NCBI GenBank assembly: GCA_033065855.1
Contig: JAVXUO010002532.1
Span: forward strand, 1-64,000
Source of the DNA: Escallonia rubra
Lineage: Eukaryota; Streptophyta; Magnoliopsida; Escalloniales; Escalloniaceae
DNA: 64,000 bases
Reading direction: 5' to 3'
In this document: one piece after another, positions 22,680 to 34,050 of the stretch
How positions within the stretch are numbered: position 1 is the first letter of the stretch
Layout: every line of letters starts with the position of its first letter
Notes under the pieces: generated by a model
Databases searched by the model: none
What the model was told of the DNA's origin: nothing
The model's input: the letters and a program-made list of their open reading frames with translations, nothing else
Made by a program: the position numbers and the translations under genes

Positions 22680-24273
22680 CGACAATTAGGAGTATAATCA
22701 ATTTTCTAGATATGTGCACTAATTGACTTGATGCTACTGCCTACTGGGATGTGAAGTAGGTGAATACCTTAATTACAAGTTTACAACATTTAATTAAAGT
22801 AGCAGATTAAAGGTCATACAAAATGCTTGTACAAAAGATGTGGCTATACTTCCAAAAAGCATTTGGACAGAGGTGTTTTCCATGCAATCACAACAAAAAT
22901 ACAGTTTCCTCCTTGATTTTGTCCTGCATAACGGATAAAAGATTTAAGAGTTTAAACAAAAAATTATTATATGCACTATTCGACTTGATAAAGATAAATA
23001 AGATTGAAATGTGACGTTACTCAAATGGACCGAGTCAATACCTAAATTACATAAACTACTACTGAGGCAATTTGATTTCTTTCACTTCCTCGGTCGTGCG
23101 CTACAAAAAAAGAATGATGGAAATTAGCAAGAAACTTCGTATATACTAGGACAATGAAATAACGTTGTTAACTATAGCAAAAAATGTAGTAAGTAAATAA
23201 GTGATTGGTTGCACATGATCTTGGCAACGGCATGCGATATCATGACTGCTGGCACTGATGACTCTATTTTGTAGGACGGATTTGGGCAGGAACATGGATT
23301 TGAAATTTTGAACAGGCAAGGCTTGTTTCTTGGGTGTTGTTCCTTGCTAAAAATTCAGAAGAATAGTTCATTACCTAGTGTTTCTCGTGAGACACCGAGA
23401 TGAACACCTTCTGGCTGCACTTGCTACTTTCTATTTTTGGGCTTTTGGCGGGGGTCGGGGGTGGGGATGATATAGCAGAAGATGTAGCGTGGAATTGTTT
23501 AGTACAACCCATAATTTCAAAGCTTAGAGCATGGGGAGCTCTTAAAATTAGACTTTTACAAAGTACTGTAAGCTGGAGGCCGGAAGTCCCATAGTGACGA
23601 TGAAGTGCTGAGTATAATGCTAGTCAAAGCCCCTCTAATTCCTTTGCCACAAACACATATTCCTCCCTCTACTACGGATGGTGCGCCGTCTTGTAATTGA
23701 GGGGAGCTTATTAATCCACATGTTTCTTTTGGTTCATGGCATTGACATCTTTGGTGTTATTTCAGGTGAATGTGGTTTCGCTTAGGTGAAGTGGATTTGA
23801 AATCTTGTTCTTATTTCTGTACTTAAAAAATCCGGGTTTCATTGATGCATATTGACGGGATTGCGCTCCTAGCAACTGGTTACTTTATTGGAATTTGAAA
23901 GCTGAAATTTCATGGGTTGTGGTTGCTATATGTTTCTTGTAATGTTTGTGTCAAGCGCATGATATGGCCATGCTTTCTCATTCGTCTGCCTGCAGTTTTC
24001 AACTCTACAATAATTAACAGGTAAGAAAAGCATTGATATATACCCTACAAATTAAGCCTGAGGCGAAGCATATATCAAATTAAGCAAAAGAGCCAATGGC
24101 ATATCATTTCCCAATGTTCTGTTCGCGTTCATTTTGGGAACTCATAACTTGATAGTGCCATGATGTTCAAGTGATGCATGGCACTCAGTAATACGTAAAA
24201 GATCCTCGTCATAGAATGTAACAGTACTAATATATAATCATAATAAACAAAGACAGATTAACTTGTAGTTTAT
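22680..24273. other. intergenic downstream of the papain-like gene
   Basis: No supportable gene. The open frame 23400-23594 has no family features. The 3' end of the papain-like gene on the minus strand would extend into the right part of this interval, but I could not pick a poly(A) signal with confidence. Confidence 0.45.
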
Positions 24274-26987
24274 CTAAGCCCTCAGAACGGGAAAGCAGAT
24301 GCTGTGAACAAGGTCCCTTCGAACTTTTGCAAATCCGTTCTCCCCCCAGTTGGTGCCCCATGAATTCTGTATCTTATAGTACGTGATTCCATTCTCGCTC
24401 CCAAATCCGACTATGAGGAATGCATGCCTCCCTTTCTTCTGAGGACCAACCTCCTCAAGAATGCCCTACAGACAACAATGCATATTCTAATTATTTAAGA
24501 TGTAAAAACAATTACCCCTAACCAATTTCAACCTAAGAACCGGATCTAAAGTTGTAACAGAATTTTCAAAAGTTCGTCTTGTCAAAATTAAGCCCTTAAA
24601 ATTTAAAAGTTAATATGAAACCATGGAGTTTCCCATCCGACGAGGAATTGGTTTGAAGAAAATGTAATTGCAATTGATAGAGAGTTTACGTGTACATAAA
24701 AATGCGGTTGATTTGGAAACTGGGGGTGGGAACCGCGTAATATGGGAATTTTGAGGGTGGGCTGCTTGGAGGGAGTGAAGACTGAGAACTCACGCTTCCT
24801 CTGAAGTCCCTGAATGTGGGGGTGAAGTCAACCGCTCCTGCTAGAGGGTGCCTCCTGAGAGCCCTTAGGACGTCTTCTTCAGTAGCATCATTTCCCATGC
24901 GTACATACGATGCAATTTGAACACGCTGAAAACCAAATAAAAAATCATTAAAACTGAGTGCGGTTTCTAAGTAAAGAAAAAGAGCAGGAAGTTTTAAGTT
25001 TTACAGCAAAAAAGAGTAACGGACAGAGAACAAAGAAAATGGCATGCCTCTTGAGGTTTTCCGACCACTTTGATTCCAAACTCTTGAATGTAATTTAGCC
25101 CCTTAGACGTGGTCGAACAACCTACATAGTCTGGCTCGGGTGGATACTTTTCAAATACGGCCTCAACCAATTCTTCAAATTCGAGTTCGATGAACTCTCC
25201 CTCTCCCCTTGTTATGCTCAGTAGAGAGGCCACAACATCAGCGGCTGTCACAGCCCAGCATGTTCCTGTACCGAGCACACAAGAGGTTACAATTTCTGGC
25301 CAATGGTTTACGCCATATGAACGAGAAATAAGATGCATGTGCAAACAACCTTGATAGTTTTTGCCAAATAAACAACTCTTTCCGCCGAACACTAGCTCTA
25401 TATGTGAGCCAACTATAGAGCTAGTTTTGGTTACAACCGTGGAAGTCGATAGCTATATCTCCACTCTTTTTTCTTTCTTTTAGGTGCCCAGTATACAGCT
25501 CCTCATCAGAAAGTAAGGAATCGGCATTTTTGTACTTCTGAAGAAAACTTCAAGATATCATATGCAAATGATGTCTAAGGCTTGCAATTAGAGAAAATTA
25601 GAATCTAAAGAGAGAGCTTGAGGAACACTTGATGAAACTAAAGTTTCAAGTCAGTCGTTATGGAAACCATATATCAGCGATTATAAAGATAGTACGGACA
25701 CATACTTCACACTGTTTGCGCAAGAGCTAGCTAATAATTAATGAGTTCCCCATGCAGACAGTTAAAAACGCATGATCAATGGGTAAGCCAGGCCACCATC
25801 CAAATAAGCAATCCATGGATCTCTCACTCTCATGATTGTTCGCTGTAAATACAGTCGAGTACTGTATACGAGTGCTCTGAAAATATGTGCTCAAGTAAGC
25901 AAAAAATAAGGAACGAAAGATTCATCCGCCAACTTACGGCTATTTTTTTGATGTCTCACGGGAGGTAGAACGCCCACAATTTTGGACCAATCCAGTGAAT
26001 CCTGCATATTAAAAAGCAAGACAATTATCTAAAGATAAAATGTCAATGTTTTTCATGGTACGAATTAAGTGCAACTTTCTATATATTGAGACAAAAATGA
26101 AAGGAAAAACAAATTCCATTCGTCTCTTTAATTTAAGCGCTCGTGTTTTTTGATATTGTGATGATATGAAGATGAAATACAAAACAAACGCCACTCGACT
26201 AAAACAATACAATGGTGTGTATCTCGATCAATCAACCGGGGATGAAAGAAAGTTAATTGGTCTCGTTGCCAAGTGTTAAGAATGGTGGAGAGGTCAAATG
26301 AGACACAAAATTTAGGACAAGATATAGAGTTTTATGAAATGAGTTCCATTTTGCATTTAAGCATAGTAAAAAATGTCAAAAGGATACTCAAAACTTTTAT
26401 TGTCAATAAAAATTTTAAACCAACTCATTCGTACCAAACTACCATATATCCGTACTCATCAAAGGTCTATTGGCTAGACCTGTGCATGTAAAACCAAAAA
26501 GAGGATCAGCAGGACATTTGGCCCCCGACATGCTCTGATAAGAGTAACAGAGAGAACTAAAACTGGGCGTCCTTGCTGCTGTAAGGTGTGCCCTAGAAAT
26601 GACGAAAATAGGCTCCGCCTTTTTATAAAACTACCACTTGCAACAAGGGAGAAACAGAACACATTTCACCTGCAGGCAACAGGAGCCGGCGTTCAACGCC
26701 TACTCCTCCTCAAAACATACGGCGTTGAATGCAGCAGAGTGCGGAGGTGCAAATAAGGAGGATGAGGTGCATCCCGCCGGAAAATTCCAAGCAAAGAAAG
26801 AAGATAGAGGAGGAAGGCTAGAGTGGTCTTTTCTGAAAACAATGGTTGGCAGATCTCATGAACTTAGAATCAAAAGTTTGTGTTTGTTTCCCTACCTGAG
26901 AAGATTTTATGGAATATTAAGAAAATGAAGATACGCACAGAGGACACACACGTCAATATGTTTATATTTCTACACACACACACACAC

Positions 26988-27019
<32 letters not shown>

Positions 27020-27094
27020 GGAGCGGGAGGGTGAGAGGAGGGTGAGAGGAGGGAGAGAAATTACCATTTCATGGTGTGCAGCAGCTGCTGCCAT
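24274..27094 (-). CDS. papain-like (C1A) cysteine protease-like protein, no propeptide
   Basis: Five exons read from splice sites: 27065-27094, 25938-26001, 25048-25265, 24794-24925, 24274-24465. The joined frame is 636 nt, 211 aa, and every exon phase fits. It starts MAAAAAHHEM and goes directly into the mature papain core (DSLDWSKIVGVLPPVRHQK). Active-site residues are all present: oxyanion Gln28, Cys34 (RTCWAVTA), His162 (RHAFLIVGFG), Asn182 (KIQNSWGTNWGENG). There is no signal peptide and no inhibitory propeptide. The centre is about 60 residues shorter than papain. Only three cysteines remain, so the usual disulfides cannot form, and the Cys three residues before the nucleophile is Ser. 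A cytosolic or nuclear protein is inferred; activity is unproven. Intron 3 needs a GC donor. The pseudogene at 12373-15096 is its paralogue. Confidence 0.75.
25046..25047 (-). other. candidate GC splice donor of intron 3
   Basis: Exon 3 ends ..CCTCAAGAG and the intron opens GCATGCC instead of GT. In the paralogous pseudogene the same boundary is ..CCAAACAAG with GTTCACC, so the border position is supported by homology and by phase (0/0 with exon 4). GC-AG introns are a known minority class. The context here is weaker than the usual AG|GCAAGT. Confidence 0.55.
26975..27025. repeat. (CA)n(TA)n(GA)n microsatellite in intron 1
   Basis: Compound dinucleotide run within the first intron of the papain-like gene, about 45 bases upstream of exon 1 in plus coordinates. 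Confidence 0.8.
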
Positions 27095-29518
27095 TTTTAG
27101 TTATCTACAAGCACACAATAAGGAAAAAAAAAAGTGAAAATGATAAGATATTACAGTGTAAACTTTTTTTGATCAAGTAACTAAAACACTGGGGAAAAAA
27201 AAGTGTCAATATAAGAATATCTAGGGTTAGGGTTTAAAAGGTAGAGATTTGGGTATATAGAGAGACCATCAATAGTCAAATTTCCACTTAATGTTGTAAG
27301 GAACTATATAACCACACCTTCACTTTAAAAGTCATAAGAGACATAAACTACAAATATACAGCAGGTACACACATTGTTGAGATAGAGGTAAACGGAGAGG
27401 GAGGGAGGGAGGAGGAAAGAGACCTGGTTTTCAGTTTGATCCAAGGGTTTTAGAAAATATGCCTAGAAAGAAAGAGGATGTCCTCGCAGCGATTTTATGC
27501 TGTGAAAGTATGGCTAGTTAGGATAATCAGAGCCGTTCTCTGGTTTCGTGCTTTCAATCGTGACCTTTGGTTTGGTTTTGCATCTTGCTTTCTTTACTCT
27601 CTAATAATGCTTTTCCTTTGTACCAAAAAAAAAAAAAAAAATGCTTTTCCGGATTTTGTACAGACATTTTTTCTGTTCATGCACTGCAGAGTGCACTGTC
27701 AGTGTTTTATAAACTTTTGTATTGCACCGCCGAAAACGTCTTAATCTGGGAGAGAATATTTCATGCACCCCAATTAAGCTTCGGACATGATACACTGCTT
27801 TTCAAAAACCCTTGGATCAAACTGTTGAATCCTGGCCATTGAATAATCCCACCGCACGTATCCAGCGCGCAGGTAAGGCACTATCGAACCGAATAAAGGT
27901 TTGTTCAAATCCGTTTATTTAGTTTCAGGTCATGTTCGAACTCATATTCGTGTTAAACAATTTTTAAAATATTGTTTGAACTTGGTTCGCAGTTCGGTTC
28001 ACAAAATTTGTGCTCAGCTCGAGTTCGTTCTTAATTGTATGAATCCAACTTAAACTTCAAAACTAGTGTTCTCGTTCAAAACAATCATTTCTAAAATCAG
28101 AACTACACATTTCTTGATCCAATTGTCTGACTGATATTAGGGCTTCCAGGTTTGAACTTAATTTTACACTACAATTAATTTATATGACTTTTGGGTTTTG
28201 ATCATATTATAATTAAGTTATTATTCAGACGAGTCGTTCACGAACATATTTTTGAACACTTTGAAAAGTTTATACTCGACTCGTTTAGTAAACGAGCTCT
28301 AACAATTTATTCATGTTTGTTTCATATATTATGCAGAGGAACCCACCAGCGCGCGCGCGGGGGGGTGCAAAATTTGGAAATTTCTTTTATTTTTTTAAAT
28401 AATGGAATATTATATTGAATATATTTACGAAAATATAACTATACTGTAATATTAATGTCTCAGTGTTTATTTACGAAAATACTAATGTCTCAGTGTTTAT
28501 TTTTGTTGTGCTTTAAATTATAAATCTTCATATTACAAACAAAAAAGAATAGATCAAGGTTAAAAAAAAAATTAGTTTAAATTCTTATAGTATGTTAACT
28601 TATAAGTACACTTTTGTCCTCCTCTATTTAATTATCACATTAGTAGTATGTATTTAATTACATGTAAGAGTTAAGCGTCTTTCATCCAAGATTAGTAGTT
28701 TGTTGTTGACTAACCTTACCAAGTTATATAAATCATTATGAATGATAAAATTGTAAATTAAATAAATCATATTTTATATAAACTTGAACCTTTCGAAGTT
28801 TTATATGCTAGCCGTCAATTTTTTTTAATTACCTTTTGGTCCCACTCGATTAGACTTCCAAGCTCCGCCCCTGGAGGAACATGAAATTAGTTCTTAAAAA
28901 AACGTGTAAGTATAAGGTGTTCATGAAGAGTTGATTCATTTACATTCCCACCAGCAAGATATATCTCTCTGTATGATGATTCATGCATGATCTTTGTCGA
29001 CTAATTTCTTTCTTTGATTTCCTCACCCAACCCAACAAGAAAATGTGCCCGTTTTCTTAAGCCCTTTTTACCCTCAGGGCTTTTTTTGACCCGAAAAGCT
29101 TATTGGGCTTTGTCTAATTTTGATTCGGGCATTCAATTCCTATTAGATGATGTTTCAGTTATTAAAGAAGTATGGCTTTTCAGAAAATACACCAAACCCA
29201 ATATTAGAAAGTGACTAGAATGCCCTTTAGTAAATGATACTTTTATGAGAAAACTCAGATTCTTATTTTAGAGTAAAAAGATCGTTTAAAATAAATTAGA
29301 ACAATTCGCTAGTAAAAACTAAACTATCTTGCTTTTTCGGTTGTCAAGAGCCAAAACCCCAAGTTTTTCATTTTCAGGAGTCAATAACACCCTGTAACCA
29401 TAACCTCATCTGTTTAATCCTCCGTTTCTTGATCTCTTTTCGTCTTCTTGTATTGAAATGATGTACGAGAAATATTAAGTAACCACAACGAACCGCTTAC
29501 CTATTCCAAAACTTAGAG
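27095..29518. other. intergenic with hAT-like debris
   Basis: Upstream region of the papain-like gene. An A-run of about 17 lies near 27626. From about 27885 to 28310 there are many words such as 'cgaaccgaat', 'gttcgaactc' and 'gagttcgttc', resembling the interior of the hAT element at 43571-44956, so this is probably a decayed relative. The stretch 28340-28875, from a 'gcgcgcgg' run to 'agctccgcccctgg', is AT-rich filler of unknown kind. No gene is seen. Confidence 0.45.
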
Positions 29519-29520
29519 TG

Positions 29521-30753
29521 TGTTTGAAACCATGGAATTGATGGGATTTCATTTCAAATTCTAAATATTTGCTGTTTGGAATATTAAAAAAAGGAATTGA
29601 AATTGGATTTCGTGGGATTTGACTGGATTTGTTTCTATAGTGTGAAATTCGATGAAAAATGGTCGGATTTCATGGGATTTCGATTTACTTGAATTTAAAG
29701 TAATTATTTACCGATCTTACCATTTTTTCTGGATCTCTCTAACAATGAATCCACCACCATAATCTTCATTGTTGCTACCGCCACACCACTTTTACTACCA
29801 CCACCGGCACCACTACTACCACCACTACTGTCACCACTACCGCCACCACTACTGTCGTCGCGACCACCACTACGACCACTGCCGCCACCACTACCGCCAC
29901 AACTATCGTTAACACTACTGCCACCACCACCACCACCGTCACTGCATCCTTCACCAACACCGCCACCGCTAGTACTGCCACAACTGCCACCGTCGTCGCC
30001 ACTACTGCCACCAATATTGTCACCGACACCACTACTGCCACCGCCACTGCATCCCCCACCATTACAGCCACTGCCACCACTGTTAGTACTGCCACAACTA
30101 CCACTGTTACCACCACTACTGCCACATCGCTGCCACCACCACCGCCGCCAGGACTGCCACAACTACTACTGTCGCCACTACTACTGCCACCACCACCGCC
30201 ACCACCACCACTGTCGCCGCCACCGCCACCATAGCCACCACCACCGTCGCCACCACTACCACCACCATCACCAGTGCCACCACCGCCGCCACCATCGCTA
30301 GTGTCGCCACTACCGCCGCCACCACCGCCGCCAACATCACTATTACCACCGCCGCCGCCACCACTATTGCCACCACTACTACCACCGACATCACTATTGG
30401 CGTCAGTTGACGACCACCAGTTATACCTTATTATACCTCAATACCACAACTACCATCACTTGACCACCCCACCACTTCCACCATCGATGTTGCTACCTCG
30501 TGCAGTGCTGCCAGCACCACCATGTGGTGGCACTAGTACACTTGAAACCACTTACCGTAATTTATTTTTCATCGTAAGTCAAGGATATAATTGTTTAAAA
30601 ATTTATTACCTTTCCATTTTCTCTTTTCTCCAAACACAAAATTGGAATTCCGTGATTTGAATTCCCTTTCATTCCAAACAAAAAAAAATGAATTGAATTC
30701 CAAATTCAATTCCAAATTTGAAATCCAAATCTTAAAAGAATTGGTTCCAAACG
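29521..30753. mobile_element. TIR-flanked non-autonomous element with trinucleotide core
   Basis: The left end 'gtttgaaaccatggaattg' and the right end, reverse-complemented 'gtttggaaccaattctttt', form an imperfect TIR. Both ends are rich in 'ggaattgaaatt / aattcaattcc'. The core (29745-30400) is a trinucleotide-type array. No clear TSD was found, so the superfamily is not assigned (hAT or Mutator-like possible). Confidence 0.45.
29745..30400. repeat. (CCA/CTR)n trinucleotide array, about 650 bp
   Basis: Imperfect triplet array dominated by ccacca, ccgcca and ctactg. All frames on both strands stay open for long stretches, giving poly-Pro/His/Leu or poly-Gly/Ser/Val/Ala pseudo-proteins. These have no domains, so I do not call them genes. 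Confidence 0.9.
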
Positions 30754-30815
30754 GATCGTTAATGATTTCTTTCTCATGTGAAGTACATACGTGGAAATAA
30801 TGATCCCAGTAAAAA

Positions 30816-31938
30816 ATGGGCTATTTACACTTATGTCCCTGAGGTTAGGATATAATTACAGGTAAGGATAATAGTTTGGACAAATTATACTTATGTCGGT
30901 TGACCGGGTGGAATACATAACGGTTTTGACGAAAAGACTTTATTGCCCCTAATTGAAATTAAAATTTTATTTTTCTTTAATCTTTTTTTGTTCTCTCTTT
31001 TCTCTCTCTAATTCAATCTCTCATCTCAGATTCAATCTCTCCACACTCCTAATCCCAATCACACTGAATAATTTCTTCCACACTTCTTCTTCTTGTTTGT
31101 TCTTTTGTATGGACGTCGTCTATGTTTGTGATTCTTACTATGCTTACTCCCTCGCCAGCGATGCTCGATTCTTCACGGCGAGGGCGAAGGATTTTTGCCA
31201 AATGCAGGGCGGCCGCCGACGGAGGATTTCAGCTTTAGTGATTAGGGCTTTTCTTTCGTTCCTTGGATCGAGGAGCGTGCCGGTTGGCCACAGGCAGCGG
31301 CGGATTAGTCCCGCCGACTGAGTAGGATTTCAGGGGGCGGGGAGGGGGGGGGGGTGAGAGAAGGGGTGGCGATGGGGTGGGGGAATTAAGAGGGCGCGGC
31401 GTTCCGGGAGTGATGGTGGTGGTTGTTTCAGGTCGAGAAGGAGAGAGGGATGTCTTGCTGACTTTGAGGGTGAGTGGCTGCCAGGGAAATTGCGGCGCCG
31501 GAGCGAAGAAGAATCGCGGTGGTGCCTAAGTGTAATTTGCCTAAAAAACCCTAATCCTAATTGAACATTTAAACCATTATATTGGACATAAGTGTAATTT
31601 GCCTAAAAACCCTAATCCTAATTTGAACGTTTAAATCATTATATTGGACATAAGTGTAATTTGTCCAAACTATTGTCCTTACCTGTAATTACACACTAAC
31701 CTCAGGGACATAAGTGTAATTATTTAGTATATGCAGTAAAGGGTAGTATTGCCATTTTGAAAATACGTAACGATGACATCATAAAAAAAATACACTTTTT
31801 GGACGAAATCCTAACGGATGGACACAAGTGTTACAAAATTAGGGTTTTTTGTTACGGAATGTTACATTTTAAAACTTAATGTCTTTGACTATAATTACAC
31901 CTTAACCTCAGGGACATAAGTGTAATTAGCCCAAAATA
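30816..31938. mobile_element. fold-back TIR element (Mutator-like MITE candidate)
   Basis: The left arm 30818-30900 ('cttatgtccctgaggtta', 'acaggtaaggataatag', 'tttggacaaatta') is the inverted match of 31640-31722. A second, shorter copy of the right arm ends at about 31937 (31885-31935). Between 31545 and 31660 a 65-bp unit with 'aaaccctaatcctaatt' and 'ttatattggacataagtg' is tandemly repeated. The interior includes an open frame (30953-31321) with no recognised family and a G-rich piece. Long arms suggest a Mutator-type element; the TSD was not resolved. Confidence 0.6.
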
Positions 31939-33092
31939 AAAATAGACTAGAATGGCTAGAGTTTGTTGGTTTCAATTTTGAAGTGAGAGTATATGTTCTT
32001 TAACGATAGGCCAAAAACTAATCTTAATTAAAAGATTGATGTTTTATTGGACAAGATGATTTGAAGTTAAAAAAAATGGAAAAAAGGACTTGGGAAATAA
32101 TTTGAATGAGGGGAAATTTTAGGATTGAAGTATGAACATTGGTTGTAAGGACATCGCAAATGGGGCGCAGGACCTAGTGGAGCTTTTCTGGCATTACAAT
32201 TCCCTAGAGGGATTACTTAGCATTTGTGTTTGCTAAGAGCCGATTGCTTGTTTAGAGATCACAAGCAACCTTCGTCTATTATCTTGCTTTTGCCAACCTG
32301 CTGCTTATTTTATTTTTATTTTATTTTTAGTGGAGAGTAGAAATATATACCAAAAAAAAAAAAAGAGTTACAATATGCCAAAACTATTGTTAAAACCCAC
32401 TTTGGAGGTTTTGTTGGGTAGGGGTGGGGGTAGGGGCCTATATTGCTAGGTAAATTGTTTAAAGGAGGAAAGGGAAGGGGGTTTAATTTGCTAGGTAAAC
32501 TGTTTTCAAGGCGGTGGGTGCTCTTAAGACCTTTATTGTGGTGTTAGTCTCTCCCCCCCCCCCCCCCGCCCCTTCCCTTCCTTCTGTCCTCCTTTAACGG
32601 TAATGGCTCAATGGTGCTATGAAGTGACAGTGAAAGGTTGCGAAATCTGAAGTAACAAAGATCCTTTGTTTTGTGCTATGATCCCATAGGTGGTCAGGTA
32701 TAATCTTATTTCGTGTAGCGGCTTTCTTGATGAATAAACTTTGGCTCCTACTCGGGTTGTAGGAATCTTCATTCAACTCCGTGTATAGTAACAATTAATA
32801 GTCGTTAAATATTTTTAGTAGTTTTTTTCTAACACTTTCAGCAACAATTATTAGCAGCATCTTTTTTGCGTCACTAAATAAAAGTCACTAGAAACATTTA
32901 GAGACGATTGATTGATGCTATATATGGGATAAGAGAAAGATTCCTCCAACCGGGATAGCAGCCAAATTTTTTCCTTCTCGATTGTCTCCTCTAAATGTAA
33001 CAATGTGTAATAATCTGTATTGTTATTAATTCTCTTTTGTTTTGAATACACCAGATTTCTGATAAACCTTTAGGGTTGGTAATTTACTTTAA
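31939..33092. other. intergenic, no gene seen
   Basis: AT-rich with a C homopolymer near 32551-32566 and an A-run near 32353. At 32795-32890 there are degenerate 'cgtcactaaata / cactagaaac' words like old CACTA ends. Confidence 0.5.
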
Positions 33093-33925
33093 GGCCCTGT
33101 TTGTTTCATAGAAAATGCTTGACGGAAAACATTTTTTTGGAAAATACTTTCATGAAAATAGCAGCCTCCTGAACACATTCATGAATTCTATTTTCCGTTG
33201 TTTGGACCACGCCCGAAAAAACGATATAACAGTATTAACTGAAAAATTTCTCAGCACCACAACACACAGTAATTGGACCACCACCAGTGGCCAAACATCC
33301 ACCACCAGGCTCCTCATCTAGAACTTGCAACTCCAGAACCACGCCACTAGCTAGGACCACCACCGGTGGTCAAACACCCACCACCGGTTCCTAATCCAAA
33401 ACCTCTAACTCCAACTCCAACTCCATCACCAAAACCAAAACTTACCACACCACTAGTTAGGACCACCACCTGCACCGATCCACTGCGTATTCCGTTGTGA
33501 AAATCTTAACAAACACGACAATCAGAGAACGGCGCAGTGGTTCTTTTACCCTCAACGATGATGATGATGCTTTGATGAGTCGATTTCCCAGATCCCCAAC
33601 AGACCATAGCGATTGTTCCGGTGTAGCCGTCGTCGATTCCAAATTCTTCATGCTCGACAGTTTGCCATACGGTTATCTCGGGGCAATTCCGTATACATCA
33701 TGGACACCCATAATCCTGGGCAAGGCTGGATTAGAGGCCCTACTATGAAATTTCATGGTGGTCACGCCCTGCACCCATGGCAAGATCTACCTTTTTGGCC
33801 CCTACAACGAAGTGCGACATCATCGGCGAGTGGTTTTTTATCTAGAACAAGGCCGATGGAAGATCATCCGCATTGCTTCTGGCCATCTCGATGACTTGAT
33901 GCGGGCGACAGAAAGAGAGAGAAGG

Positions 33926-33958
<33 letters not shown>

Positions 33959-34050
33959 TGTCGGGCATGAATTCGGAAAATGACTTCCCGTTTTTATTTT
34001 TGTAAAACGTTTTCTAAGAAATTTGTCTTACATGAAAGAAACAGGGCTTA
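33093..34050. mobile_element. hAT-like non-autonomous element carrying a captured kelch-like fragment
   Basis: The left end 'ggccctgtttgtttcata' (33093) and the right end 'catgaaagaaacagggctt' (34032-34050) are imperfect inverted repeats of the GGGCCTGTTT type found in plant hAT MITEs. The interior 33590-33905 (plus) reads, across two frames, VAVVDSKFFMLDS, then THNPGQGWIRGPTM, then HGKIYLFGPYN: the order of a kelch repeat. The frame breaks between the last two blocks, so it cannot make a normal protein. A (GA)n run follows near 33929-33956. A TSD is not clear (actttaa against agtctaa at the flanks). Confidence 0.55.

Noticed and set aside
29704-30394. Gly/Ser-rich and Val-rich proteins from the triplet array
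   Set aside because: All frames of a stop-free triplet repeat stay open; there is no domain and no splice support.
30953-31321. 122-codon frame with a hydrophobic start inside the fold-back element
   Set aside because: It looks like a signal peptide by composition, but it is a CT-rich stretch followed by GC-rich sequence, with no known domain.
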